From Myxocyprinus asiaticus (taxonomy: Eukaryota > Chordata > Actinopteri > Cypriniformes > Catostomidae): a stretch of DNA of 64,000 nt. Under the pieces are notes generated by a model. That model was not told the origin of the DNA. It saw nothing but the letters and a program-made list of their open reading frames with translations, and did not search any database. The stretch is taken from assembly GCF_019703515.2 (NCBI RefSeq), contig NC_059346.1:17925501-17989500 (forward strand). Reading direction: 5' to 3'. Numbering within the stretch: the stretch's first letter is position 1; the number at the start of each line of letters is the position of its first letter. Positions 24,932 to 38,500 of this stretch are shown here, piece by piece. The position numbers were made by a program, and so were the translations under genes.

Positions 24932-27879
24932 CCTGTAACACACAGACACAGTATATAAGAACCAGATCCCGAATAATTTCATACACACTTCAAAAAAGAG
25001 CCATATTGGAATACCACTCATAAAATGTCCCTTCTGCCTTACAGCTATCACTGAAATAAGTGTCCTCAGAAATTACACCTGTTTCTGTGACAGCCCTTAG
25101 ATCTGTAAATAGCAAAAAAGTAATCATTGAAAAAAAACAACTAAAAAACAACAACATTAACAACAACATAGATAACCCAAACAACTAAGAAATCACTCTC
25201 AACCTCTCTGCCTTTTACATGTTTGGGTTTGCTGAAATCAGATTGGCTAAAATGTCTTTGGATGGCATCTGGTTGAAGGTAGTATATCAGGGTGGTTTAA
25301 TTTAGTGGCTAAGTCTAGCAGAAGTTACAGTAGCAAAACGGCGAATAGAGCACCTTTAAAGGTGTATTATGAGTTCATTAAAACTTAAGCTCAATCAACA
25401 GCATTTGTGGCATAGTGTTGATTACCACAAACATTTATTTTGACTCCTCCCTGTTTTTCTTAAAAACAAAAACAAAAATCTGGTATACATTGAGGGACTT
25501 ACAATGGAAGTGAATGGGGCCAATCTATAAACATTAAAATACTCAATGTTTCAAATGTAAAGCCACAAGACATAAACAATATTTGTGTTAACATGATTTT
25601 ATTGTGATCAAATCACTTACTAATCTTTCTGTGTAAAGTTATATCCAATTTTACAACTTCGTTACCATAACAACATAACACTGTAAACCCTAAAATGACT
25701 GTAAAAGCTATGACTAAATAAATTATGACTTAAACAACTTTACAGCTCAAATAATAATAGTTTTAACAAAATAATTAATGTAAATGCTTTTATAAAATAA
25801 TAAGTTTCAAATTTCTGCCTTTAAACCCTCCAAAAATTGGCCACATTCACTTATATTGTAAGTGCCTCATTACAATGTCAATTTTGCTTTTTTTTTTTTT
25901 TAAAGAAGGGACGAGTCAAACTTATTTTTTGTGGTAATCAACATCATGCCACAAATACTGTCGACTGAGCTTAACTTGTATTGAACCCAGAATATTGCTT
26001 TAAGCCACAATTAAAAATGCATGAATGCCATTACATTAGATAACAAAATATCAAACAGAGTGGCATTCATTTTAAAGAGAGATAGCACAAGCAAACATTT
26101 TAAGAATTTACTGTTTTCAGAATTATGATTTCAAAAATAATTGAACACTTTATGATTCTCAAACTTAGTGGAACATGATGAATTACACCTGTTGCAACAT
26201 CCACTAAAAACATCTTGAAATGGCTAAGAACATTTTTATTTTGAGAAATGGGCAGCATTTGTTTGCAGACACTACTGGGTTAGATATTTTGCCATCTAAT
26301 GCAATGACATTCAGACATTTTTAAGTGTAGCTTAAGTGTTCAAATATATTTTGTGCCACTGAATATACATACTTCAGACAATGGAGAAGAAACATAATGC
26401 AATAGTACATCTCTACACAGGAACTCCCTAGAAAACTGTGTGTGAGAGAATGAAGTCAGAGACTCTCGATTTCAAATGTGAGTGCACACACTTTGTGGTT
26501 CACAGCACAACACATGCACTAAGAGGCATGTACGGAGACTCTTTAACCTCAGATTTAGCACTGCAGGCCAGGTCTCTTGAGGGAGCAGATATGAACAGCA
26601 GATGTATCTCATGTCTTCTAATGGGAGGAGCTTGAGTCTCATAGTGCAAGGCTTGTTCAGAATGCAGGTTATGCGAGTAGATCGATATGCAATGCTTCAA
26701 CCAAATACACACAGAGCAGCTGCTTTATCTGAAATCAATGTATGTGCATGACGCTGTGGGACGGCAGCATGTAGAGCCGGCGGGCTGAAAACCACAGCAT
26801 TTATTAACCCGCACTGCAGCGATAAGGACCAACCACAAAACAAGAGATTGCATCTACACCCCTCCCCGCAAAACCTAGCAAAAGTTCGGACCTGGAGGTC
26901 TGACAGTTTATGACTGGATAAGACTTATGCACAGAAGAACTTTCTACATGTCTAAGTGACATATCATTAAGATGGCTTAAAATATAGCCTGAGTGCTCTG
27001 TTCATTTTGAAATTGAAAAACCCATATTTGATCACTAACTCACCATCAGTGTTAATTAGTTTCTGTTGGGTTTCATGGATAATTTGTTTTTAAATAATGC
27101 AGATGAGCCCTGAAGATGTTTCACACACTCCATCACTCATAACCAAAGTAGAGAATTGTCAATTCTGTAGCATGTGTTCCCTTTTCAGAGCAGTTGCCTT
27201 GCATGTCTCAGATTTGCCATTTGACCTCATGACTAGCAGGCCAAAGACACATCTCATTAGCCAACCATGTACGAAGATACATGGAGCATTTTATGAGGAT
27301 CATTTCATGGGCCACTAATGCAGAAATGTCATGTACCATCTGCGATAAATACAACCTAGCCACAGTGTTAATTTCATTAATTAAAAACCTTTCATCCGTG
27401 GCAAAGAACCTTAAAAATCAAGGAAAGTAAATACTCTTACATTTATCAACTAATTATTTTTCAATATCTTGCTGTGTGCTTAAGCAGTTTAAAGAAAATC
27501 TATAAAAAAAAAAAAACCCTGAGTGACACCAGGTCCAATGGTCCTATTTCCCATTTCCCCTATTTCCTCACTGCCCCTGAAGAGGTGTTTATAGAACCTA
27601 AAAATAAGAAATCTGTAAGCCTTAGTGAGGCTTTGACAGACAAACACACTCTTTGTTGGCAGAAAATAAAAACAGACTGATTTGCAACAACTTTTCTCAA
27701 ATAAAGACAAATCTCTGTGAAAACTGTATGACCACAAAAAGTCTGGAACTTCTACAATATGCAAACAAAAGCGAATGAGAATCTACTTGGGTAGAAATAA
27801 AAGTTCCAAGGAATAGGTGCACTTACATTTTTTAATTTGTTTATTTTTAGATTTATAAAAACAATGATCTCTACTTTTG
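24932..27879. other. Upstream nlgn3 intron, mostly unremarkable
   Basis: Contains a TTAA-bearing MITE-like stretch near 25350-26000 (GAGCACCTTTAAAGGTGTAT ... CAATATTGCTTTAAG type ends) and AT-rich DNA. No exon or RNA gene recognised. Confidence 0.4.
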
Positions 27880-27894
27880 AAATAGTAGCATGCT

Positions 27895-28177
27895 GGGTGC
27901 CTGGGTAGCTCAGTGGTAAAAGACGCTGGCTATCACCCCTGGAGTTCGCTAGCTCGAATCCCAAGGCGTGCTGAGTGACTCCAGCCAGGTCTCCTAAGCA
28001 ACCAAAGTCACGTGATAAGATGTGCGGGTTGGCGGTCTCAGACACGGAGGCAGCTGGGATTCATCCTCCGCCACCCGGATTGAGGTGAATCACTACGCGA
28101 CCACGAGGACTTAAAAGCGCATAGGAAATTGGGCATTCCAAATTGGGGGAAAAAGGGGAGAAATCCAAAAAAATTAA
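27895..28177 (+). mobile_element. tRNA-derived cyprinid SINE with target-site duplication
   Basis: Head GCCTGGGTAGCTCAGTGG with B box GCTCGAATCCC; end GGGCATTCCAAATTGGGGG followed by an A-rich tail. The 15-bp direct repeat AAATAGTAGCATGCT flanks it (27880-27894 and 28178-28192), which proves retroposition. Part of the middle of the family consensus is missing compared with the copies at 30.7-31.5 kb. It resembles HAmo-type cyprinid SINEs, but the family name is not verified. Confidence 0.85.
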
Positions 28178-28572
28178 AAATAGTAGCATGCTACAAAAAG
28201 TATTTATGTAGTCCCAAGTGAAATGGATTATGTAAACTTTTTACGTAAATGTTTTTACAAATTTAATTTAAATTTAATTGGATAGAACATAATGAAATAA
28301 AAGTAGTGACTGAATGTTCTAGAATTGTGTTGCTTTAGTTCAGTTTAATTAATTAAACTGAACAACCTGCAAAAATCATTTTTTTTAGTGTATTGCCAGG
28401 CACAATTACAGGTGTGAAACAACTTTTGTAAGGACACTGTGGTGTAACGTGCTGGTGTTTTGAGCAGGTATTAGCTAATATGGTCTATTTTATGTAATTG
28501 CCTTTTCAGTTAATTCAACTTTAGAACTGCAAACAAAAAAAGATCTCCTGCAAACTAAAAATAAGATCTTGC

Positions 28573-28960
28573 AGGTGCACTCAGTCATTTTTTTTCCTCA
28601 TTAAAAGGTTTACCTCCTAAAGACATGAATTGTAATTTTAAAATTTATGTAGGAAATCATGACCACTCACATTAAAATGAAGACACCAGTCATATCAGTA
28701 ACTTTATAAAAGCTGTTTTATTCTACATGGAGAGAGTCCGCACATGGGGGCTGCAATGTTAGAATCACATGACCAGCCGAATACTACTCACTTAATCTCA
28801 GTAACCGTCCTGTTATTTGACACTTTCACTCATTGATTGAAGTAATCATGGCTGACTGTGAATACTAAATTTCTACAATGGCATCTGAAACTGAAAACTA
28901 TTGATTTTAAATTATGCTGCATCCAAGCTGCAAGGTGTCAGTGTATGTCAAAGATGACAC
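28573..28960. repeat. Dispersed MITE-like repeat, related to 37.05-37.35 kb
   Basis: Shares AGGTGCACTC, TTTCTACAATGGCATC and a long T-run/TTAAAAGG segment with the region at 37050-37355, which carries it in the opposite orientation. A further partial copy is at 45805-45910 (GATGCCATTGTAGAAATGTG). No coding frame. Confidence 0.5.
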
Positions 28961-29000
28961 AAAGACAAGTTACTGAGTGCACTTTTTACTGACCACGACT

Positions 29001-29075
29001 GCGTTTCCCAAAATCATCGCAACTTAAGTTGATCGTAGAAGCTATTAGGCTCACGATGCTTTTGGGAAATGCAGC
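29001..29075. mobile_element. Short palindromic MITE
   Basis: GCGTTTCCCAAAATCATCG at the left is mirrored by CGATGCTTTTGGGAAATGC at the right around a core of about 35 bp. This is a compact fold-back element common in cyprinids. Confidence 0.55.
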
Positions 29076-29551
29076 CCACACTAGCTGACCAAAGGCAACT
29101 GCTATGCAGATGACATAGTTGGCATTATTATGCCATAAAAGCCATCTAAAATAGCTTCAATTATTTGTGCATGTGGTCATTCTTGTTATGTAGTTCCTTT
29201 TGTAGTAACTTTTGAAAAATGAATATGCTTGTGGTGTAATTTAAAGGAGTATTTCTATAAAAGGGTATACCAGACTTCTGCCAGAAATATGCTTTGGTCA
29301 AGCTCATCCATTTACACTTAATTGGCTAGAAAATTAAAAGGATGCCTAACAGAATAGAACCCAACTGGATGTAAATAAAGACCTAAAGTTTCTCAGTGAG
29401 GGAATAAGTGTTAGCTTACATGAGAATGTCAGTTTGGAGTTACTTCTGAAATATTTTACACATCTTTTGAAATTTTGATGTGATCATACAGATTTTGTCA
29501 TATACCAATACATTTCTAAAGGATGGAATGTTTTTGAGTCAGACAAACCAA

Positions 29552-31674
29552 GGTGTAGATTTATGTAGGGATGATAGGGACATGTCCCTACTAAATCGTA
29601 AATGTTCCGAACAACATTTGGGCAATTTTACCACACAGAAAATACTTTCAATTTATACTATGTTTTTATTTTCATATGACTATTAAAGGTCCTTGGTATA
29701 ATTATTAATGTGTAAATTATTGTCCTACCTCTTCTGAAGCAGCTCATAAACGGTGTTGTCATGTGGCACCTGTTACTTTTATCAGCGCTGTTCAGGATGC
29801 ATCACAGTCGTTTGTAAGATTTTTTAAAAATCATTTTCTAGAGATAACAGGCAGATTTCCATGGGTATCTTAACGTCCAATCCTTGAAATTAATAGATTT
29901 AAACAAGCATACTTTTCATGTAAAAATTTTCCCTGTCAAAAAGTAAAACATATTCTGATTTTTGCATGCAGCCCGAGGGAGGATTCTGTTTTTTTCGGCT
30001 GGTATGCAACCTCTTGAGGAAGACATCTTAAAATTTTAACCAATGTGTCAGAGGTGCAGAATTTTAAGATGCTGGTATAACTCCCAATAAGGGTTTTATT
30101 TTGCACATTGGAGAAGAACATAGATTGAATAATAATATTTTGGCAATAAAATAAGGCATTTGTAATAAAAATAAAAAAGTCATGATTGTAGGCTAATCCT
30201 AAAACCTACTTTGTTCAGGAGGCCTACTTTTTCAGATAAAAAAGTAAGTACATATAAATAAACAATATGAGAAAAGAAAGTGGGGGAAAATGTCAGTGTT
30301 CCATTTTTCCCATAATTTGTTTATCTTGTGATGTCATTTTGCACATGTAAATTGTTAACTTATGCTACCCTTCCATTTTTTTAATGCTGGATAATACATT
30401 TTACAGAATGTCATCTTCATTTCCCTTGGGTATAATTTTCTTGAGGTAAATCTTCTTCCAAAATATAACATTTGAATTTGACGCATTAATCTTAGGTTTA
30501 GCACATCGCATACCGCTGTCAAATTATCCAAGTTTATAGCATATCACAATTTTCCTCCTAACCGTGCAGCCTTAGTGGTCAGTTCTTAATTTGTTTATTC
30601 TTTAGAAATTCTTAAAAAAAAAAAAAAAAAAAAAAAGTTTAATATTTATTATTGTGGGGCAGAGGGGCCTGTGTAGCTGAGCAAGTAAAGACGCTGACTA
30701 CCACACCTGGAGTCGCAGGTTCGAATCCAGGGTGTGCTGAGTGACTCCATTCAGGCTTCTTAAGCAACCATTTGGCCTGGTTGCTAGGGTGGGTAGAGTC
30801 ACGTTGGGTCAACCTCCTCATGGTCGCTATAATGTGGTTCTTGCTCCCGGTGGAGCACGTGGTGAGTTGTGCGTGGATGCCGCGGAGAATAGCATGAAGT
30901 TCCGCAGTAACGTGCTCAACAAGACACGTGATAAAATGTGCGGATTGACGGTCAAGGATGCGGAGGCAACTGAGATTCGTCCTCTGCCACCCGGATTGAG
31001 ATGAGTCACTACGCCACCATGAGGACCTAGAGCGCATTGGGAATTGGGCATGCCAAATTGGGGAGAAAAGGGAGCCTGGGTAGCTCAGTGAGTATTGATG
31101 CTGACTAACACCCCTGGAGTCACGAGTTCGAATCCAGGGTGTGCTGAGTGACTCCAGCCAGGTCTCCTAAGCAACCAAATTGGCCCGGTTGCTAGGGAAG
31201 GTAGAGCCACATGGGGTAATTTCCTCATGGTCATGATAAGTGGTTCTCACTCTCAATGGGGCATGTGGTAAGTTGTGCGTGGATCGCGGAGAATAGCATG
31301 AGCCTCCACATGCTGAGTCACCGCGGTGTCATGCACAACGAGCCACGTGATAAGATGCACGGACTGACAGTCTCAGAAGCGGAGGCAACTGAGACTTGTC
31401 CTCTGCCACCCGGACTGAGGTGAGTAACCGCATCACCACGAGGACCTACTGGGCACTCCAAATTGGGAAAAAAAGGGGAGAAAAAAATAAATAAATAAAT
31501 TATAAAATAATAATATTGTGGGGCAGAGAAAAAAGAAATTAGACTTGTTATATGAGGTAATAATGTGATTTTGCCTATATAACCAGACTGACTTTCTCGC
31601 ATTTTCTTGATACCAACATTTTGAATAATGTCCTTGCAATATGTCCCTACCAACTTTCAAACCAAACCTACACC
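29552..31674 (-). mobile_element. DNA transposon copy B, inverted relative to copy A, split by a SINE dimer
   Basis: The reverse complement matches 12731-13990 almost base for base (for example both encode the same 61-codon chance frame with one difference). It begins GTGTAGATTTATGTAGGGAT and ends CAACTTTCAAACCAAACC. The SINE dimer at 30665-31513 and a long A-run (30614-30636) account for its greater length. It lies in the upstream nlgn3 intron. Confidence 0.75.
30665..31513 (+). mobile_element. Head-to-tail SINE dimer inserted as one unit
   Basis: Two tRNA-derived SINE units follow each other: the first head is at about 30667 (GCCTGTGTAGCTGAGC, B box GGTTCGAATCC), the second at about 31073 (GCCTGGGTAGCTCAGTG, B box AGTTCGAATCC). 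The 15-bp sequence TATTGTGGGGCAGAG flanks the pair (30650-30664 and 31514-31528) but does not occur between the units. Only the second unit has an A-rich tail with AAATA repeats. The uninterrupted target is present in copy A at 12879-12893. Confidence 0.85.
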
Positions 31675-32780
<1,106 letters not shown>

Positions 32781-32799
32781 GGGAGTCCGTTTATTCCGC

Positions 32800-33979
32800 T
32801 GCCCATTTTCCAATCCCGAACAGACACGGGAGGACGGCGCGCCTGAATCAGGTCAGCTTTATAGGGCTGTGATGTCTTTCATGAGAGGAAGGTTTGATAT
32901 TTTAACCCACATATCTATGCACGAACAAATCTAATAGTCTTCTTTCATTAAAGAAGACTTTAGGATTTTAAATTCGTCTTTAAATTTCACTGAAGCTGCT
33001 GCCAATTCAGTTTTAATGATACGCAGGATACATACGCTGATTCTTTTCTGCATTCACCAGAAATGGGGCGAGTGTGTAGGCCTCTGTGCATTACCCGGAT
33101 TCACGCCGGGAACAGTGAAAGAGACTACCATACGAGAGATGAATACCAATAGTCGTGTCCCTTCTCCTCCTTCTCCGTAGCTCCTGCTGAACGGTGCAGT
33201 GGCGGGATGGCGCGCGGATAATAAACTATGCGGGGGCATTTCATTATGAAAATGCTAGGTAGGCCTAGGATTCACCGCATATCCGACGATATGGAGCTCA
33301 TAGGAATACTCCTGAAGAGTCAAGAGTTGACCCATCCCGTGAAACACCAAATGTCCGTGTTTTAAATCGATATCTCGTAAATGTTCAAAATAATGCCTTT
33401 GGACACGCGCGTACACACGCGCGCGCGCGGTCGCCCGGATTCTAATACTTAAACAAACCGACCCAACAGATGGTAAAATCACCATGACAACTTGGACTCT
33501 GCACGAGTCTCGCTTCTTTGATTCATCCACACGGACAGTAGTGGCCCTGGTTTCTGTCTGACTCTCCTGCTGTTACCTTTCCAACAGGTGACAAACTGCA
33601 GCTTTAATTCGCACGCGCCGTCCTTTGTTAATATATCAGCGGGTGTTGAGCATGCAAGCGGAGAACGACCCGAGTGTCCCTCGCGCAGACGGGCGAAAGG
33701 CCTGTAGAACAGCTTAATAACGGTGCTGACAGAGGTGTTTTCAAACAGATGCGAATTAGTTTATGTAGTCTGAAAGAGAGTAGTAATACAAAGGCGTGTA
33801 TTTACGACAATCTAATGACTATGATTAACGAGATCCTACTGCCCAGATGCAGCAAATCATAGCTTTGAGGTTATCGAACAATAATTATCTCTCTTTCTCT
33901 ATCTATTCGCTCTCCCTCCTCACCTCCTTGCGATAGGAAGCTGTCTTGCTGCAGACGGGAGAATGAAGACCAAACTACC

Positions 33980-34078
<99 letters not shown>

Positions 34079-34700
34079 TGTCTAACATTTGAAAATCTAT
34101 TCTCAGATATTTTTTTCATCGTAGCCATTTCCCATACACAAGCATTGCGGCGCATTCATTAGAACAGCAGTCATTGTTCAATCAAATCTCGTTCCACATA
34201 GGCTACACAAACTCATTCAGAATCCAATTTATGCTTCTTCTTATAAAAAAAAAAATAAATAAAAAAAAATACCCACATTTTTATTCACCAGCTTCGGAAA
34301 ATTGCTCTTATTTTCCGGTGCTCGAATACCGTGGGGTTGTTCGTTATTGCAGCCGCCTGATATTGTGAACCGACGGCGCGCATCAGATCAGCCATAAATA
34401 AGAAAATTTGGGCTCACCTGCCGAATCTCTCAGTCGGTATCGCATCCGAGCGTGTGCTGCGATAATCTCATTTCTCATCATTCTCACCATCCAACATGCA
34501 CCCTTTTCCCCGTCAAGCCGTGTGAACGGCGCGCGGCTCTTCTTGCGTTTTTCTTATTTTCAATTAACGTCAATCTCCCCGGGTCTATTTTAAGCGCGCG
34601 CGCTGTGCGCGGTCGCGGACGCAAGGTCAGGAGCGCCCACTGCCACGCGCGTTGCCAGGCGACCGAAGGGACACGAACAGTCTTACAAACCGACAGCAAA
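32800..34700. promoter_or_regulatory. CpG-rich block, candidate nlgn3 promoter region
   Basis: Compared with the AT-rich surroundings, CpG dinucleotides are dense around 32820-32860, 33060-33240, 33400-33440, 33600-33710 and especially 34520-34680 (GCGCGCGCTGTGCGCGGTCG). GTTGCCAGGCGACC at 34651 resembles an RFX X-box half. A (TA)/(CA)/poly(A) microsatellite (33980-34078) splits the block. Minus-strand splice donors at 34417 (GGCAG|GTGAGCCC) and 33923 (AAGGAG|GTGAGG) would fit first exons of nlgn3. No direct evidence of transcription start. Confidence 0.4.
34418..34640 (-). other. nlgn3: Candidate non-coding first exon of nlgn3
   Basis: The 3' border is a near-consensus donor at 34418/34417 on the minus strand, preceded by ACTGAGAGATTCGGCAG. 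The upstream boundary is only a guess, set within the CpG-dense segment. It would splice to an acceptor such as the one before 24932. Other first exons are possible. Confidence 0.3.
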
Positions 34701-35049
34701 ACAAAATAAAAGAAATAAGTAAATAATGTGGTTAGCCAGCACGGGTTCGTCTCAACCAAACCAGGCATGCAGAAACAAAACATCACACAGTCATCGGGAA
34801 ATGAGAGCATTACGGCAGTGGTGGGGTGTGGCGGGTGCATCATAATTTATTATCTGAATAAAAATCATAAGATCGGTTTGCAGAATGCAGTGGTCTAATG
34901 TGCATCAGCCAGAACCTTATTTAAAAACAGAATAAAAGATACATTAGCCTAGACTGTGCCTGTGTTTAGGCTAGTTATTGGCTGAGGATAAGATTTCTAT
35001 TCAAGCTTTCAGTGTCACAACAAAAAACACATAAGCCTCACTTATTCAA

Positions 35050-35222
35050 ATGTAAGTAGTTATTTACCAGACACTTTTATTCACTGATTTCCCACAGTAT
35101 ACTTAAAGACACTCCTCCTGAAGGTGTTCAGTGTCTTGCTCATTGGAACAATGGGGATTGCTCAAGGCTCGAACCAGCAACCTGGTGAGCAACCGTAAGC
35201 TTTTGCCACTACGCCACGCCAG
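35050..35222 (-). mobile_element. SINE-like retroposon
   Basis: On the minus strand it starts TGGCGTGGCGTAGTGGCAAA, then has a B-box-like GCTGGTTCGAGCC and an end with AGTGAATAAAAGTGTCTGG. The tRNA-like head and fish-SINE body are recognisable; borders are approximate. Confidence 0.55.
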
Positions 35223-35332
35223 CAAACATAGTCGTAAACCTTCAGAGGAATCAAGCAGAACTACACAGGTTATACATCATAAAAACAGTTAAAGTGAATC
35301 ACGTTGTACATTAATCTCTTCTTACCACTAAT

Positions 35333-35548
35333 GGAAAATCCAGCTTAAGCTGGTAGCTGTGTTTTGGAACATGGTAGCTGGTTTTGAGCTGTTCCAAGCT
35401 GGGAGACCAGCTTAGGCCAGCTACCAGCTTGTCATACCAGCTCAAGGTGGTCAAGCTGGTTTTTGGTAGATGGTCGACCAGCTAAGGATCAGCTCATGAC
35501 CAGCTACCATGTTCCAAAACACAGCTACCATCTTAAGATGGATTTTCC
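35333..35548. mobile_element. 216-bp palindromic fold-back element
   Basis: The outer arms of about 50 bp are inverted copies: GGAAAATCCAGCTTAAGCTG at the left against the reverse of CATCTTAAGATGGATTTTCC, then GTGTTTTGGAACATGGTAGC against its mirror. The middle is built from repeated AGCTGGT/ACCAGCT words. A partial relative is at 55775-55870. Confidence 0.8.
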
Positions 35549-38500
35549 AGCAGGGATAAGAATCTGTTTAACTGTCAGCTGCTGCAGCGCAATATTTACA
35601 TGCACAGCAGGTGCATATTTGCTCGGCAGGTGGCATGTATTGCAATTGAGATGCGTGCTTTTTGTAAGTGATTTATTAGAAATATTATCATCTTTTTATT
35701 TTGCTGTGGAAATACTAATCTACAATGCTGAGTTATCTGACATGATCTCGTGGTAGTTTTTTTGTTAGTGGAACATGTCAATCAGCTGAGCAGAGCTCCA
35801 GCTGTGTAGCTGTCAGACCTGCTAAAGGATGACTTAATGTGACAGATTTATTATAATAGTGGTAAAACAGGAGCCTGAAATATCGAAGTGAAATAAACAA
35901 AAATAGCTTGACATTAAAACATTCAAGGATGTATTTATTCACACCTTACCACTTGTGAGAGGAGGCCTATCTGGATTAAAGGTCAACTCAGTAAAACATT
36001 TTTAAGGCAGATGCTATTTGCACTTAGATGCTATTTACACCAAGTGTAAATAGCAACAAAAATAATCTTCTTTGCACTATGTGCAAATAGTTTTATATAC
36101 TATATAAAATACTATAAATAATATATATATATATGGGCATCACTGCAGTGTGTTTATTGTTTATTTAGAGTTCCACAGTTTCCCTACACCAACCCCTATC
36201 CCTAAACCTAACCCTACCTTACAAAAATTAACCATGGTTTAACTACAGTCACCATAGCATCACCACGGTATTTTGTAGTAAAATCATAGTAACCACAAAA
36301 TTAAACATGGTTACTATATTAACACAATATTACTGTAGTAACACAATGGTTAACTGCATTAAAACTATGGCTTCTGCCAAAAAACTTGGTTTCTATAATA
36401 TTACTATAGTAAACCCATGGTAAATTTTACCCAGATTCAAGGGTGTAGCCAGGAAATTACTTTTGGGTGGGCCTCAATAAAAATGGATGGGCCAAGTTTT
36501 TACCCTTATTTATTTTATTTTTTTTAAACAAATTTTTAACACCAGAGATGTGGCACATTCTAACAGTTCTTTCACACTTTCAGAAATTTGAATGTATAAA
36601 TTTTTAAACTTTTATAAATTTCATAGAATAATCTCTAATATTCTGGGTGGGCCTGGGTCTAATTTGGCTGTGCCACTGCCCAAATTAAAACTTTCTCTCA
36701 ACTCCTGACCTTCACAGTGTCCAAATCACTGCGAGGAAATCAACCTTTATATTTATTTTTATTTATTATTATAAGTAGTATTAAAAGGAAATATTAGGAG
36801 TAAAGACAGGAAACAGGATGGGAAAAAGTGGAATTGAACCCAGGTCGCCTGCACGAAAAAAGCACATCTACATCATCTTAACACACTACGGCATTGCATT
36901 GGGATTGCAGTTTGTCTTCAGTTTCTGTGTTTCCACCAAACTATTGACTGGAAGTAGCTGTGCTATGTGGCAGGTGCTAATTACACCTAGTACAAATAGT
37001 CACTTTATTTATGTTGTCTTAGACTTAAAGTGACACATGGCTGCAGCATCATTCAAGCACAATAGCTTTCAGTTACTAATGCCATTGTAGAAATTCACTA
37101 TTCACAGTGAGCCATGATAAATTTAATCTATGAGTAAAAGTGTTTAATAACAGAGCGGGTAGTTTTTTGCTGATCATGTGATCCTAAAAAGGCAGCCCCC
37201 ATGAGAGTACCCTCTCCATGTGGAATAAAACAGCTATTATAATGTTACTAATACATGATTTTATACAAGTTTCAAAATTACAATTCGTTTTTTTTTTTTT
37301 TTTTTTAGGAGTAAAACTTTTTTAATGAGGAAAAAAACGGAGTGCACCTTTAAGGAATAATCGGAGCATCTCAGCAGCTGGATTTAATTGGCTGAAAGGG
37401 ACCTGTTGAGGAAGCAGGGGATCTCTTCTTGGTGTAAGGCACAGCTGCTACTAAATACTATATGTAGTACAGACATGCATTGAAACTGAAATCACACATC
37501 AACCAGCAGAGATTTGTCTTAAATCTGTCTTTATTTAACAAATATACTCAACTGTTCAAGAGCTGGATGCAGTCATGCAGGGGGAGAGATTGCTGACCTT
37601 GAGATGGATCTCAATCATTTTGTAGTTTTCTATTCTTTTTTTATTTTACTACTTTTAATTAAACAGGGGGATGGAGGAGGAGCAGAGGGGCGGGTCAGGG
37701 GAGGAGGGGTGAAGCAGGGCTGGTCAGAGGGGTGGCAAAAAGAGGCTATATTGAGGGGAAAGCTGTTTATATAACTACATGCAATTTTCATTATAAATAA
37801 AACAAATAATTTATATAAAATTTTCTAAATAAAAATGCATGTACCATCTAAAGTGTAAACAATTTAAACAAAGTGGCAGATTTATAAAACCAAAGATCCA
37901 AGTGTTTTCTCTGTCTGTCGGTATGATAACAGAGATCATAATTTATCTCGGTGACAATCCAATTTTTTTATTAAAGTATTTTAAATGAAAATAAAAAAAA
38001 ATGATTACAAACTATTAAACTTTTAATTTATACTTTTCCTAAGCTTGACTGAAAAACTAACTGATCTAAATGGGGGGGAAGTCTCTCTTGACTCTGATGT
38101 TTTTTAACCTGTTAAAGATGATTAATGTATGTGCTGTTATATTTGTTTGTTAATAAAGCAATATGCCAAGTAAATTTACACCCTTGTTGGGTTTAGATTA
38201 CAGATCGCAAAACACACATACATATATACGCACACACACTCATGCACAGCCTGAGGTTACAACATTCCCTCTAAACCAAGATGAACACACAATGAACTAA
38301 AATTCTAAATAACCTATACATTTTGAAAAGGAAACATTATTGACCATTAGATCTCTGATGCCATAAGTGTCTAAAATTATTATTTACCTTACTTACAACA
38401 TAATGTTCAAGACATAGAATCACAGAACAACATTTTAAACCAACAGATATCTGCAATGGATTTGAACAATAAATTAATGAACAGACAGACTCCTTTAAAA

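Noticed and set aside
27895..27975. tRNA gene candidate
   Set aside because: It has A- and B-box-like words but cannot form a full cloverleaf and is the head of a SINE with a target duplication. The same holds for 4577, 30667, 31073, 43011, 40128 and 56202.
30640..31060. Overlapping open frames of 74-132 codons on both strands
   Set aside because: They are translations of the GC-richer SINE dimer; the same frames recur wherever this SINE occurs.
34484..34843. 119-codon minus-strand open frame in the CpG-rich block
   Set aside because: Arg/Ala-rich low-complexity translation of GC-rich DNA; more likely promoter or 5' UTR.
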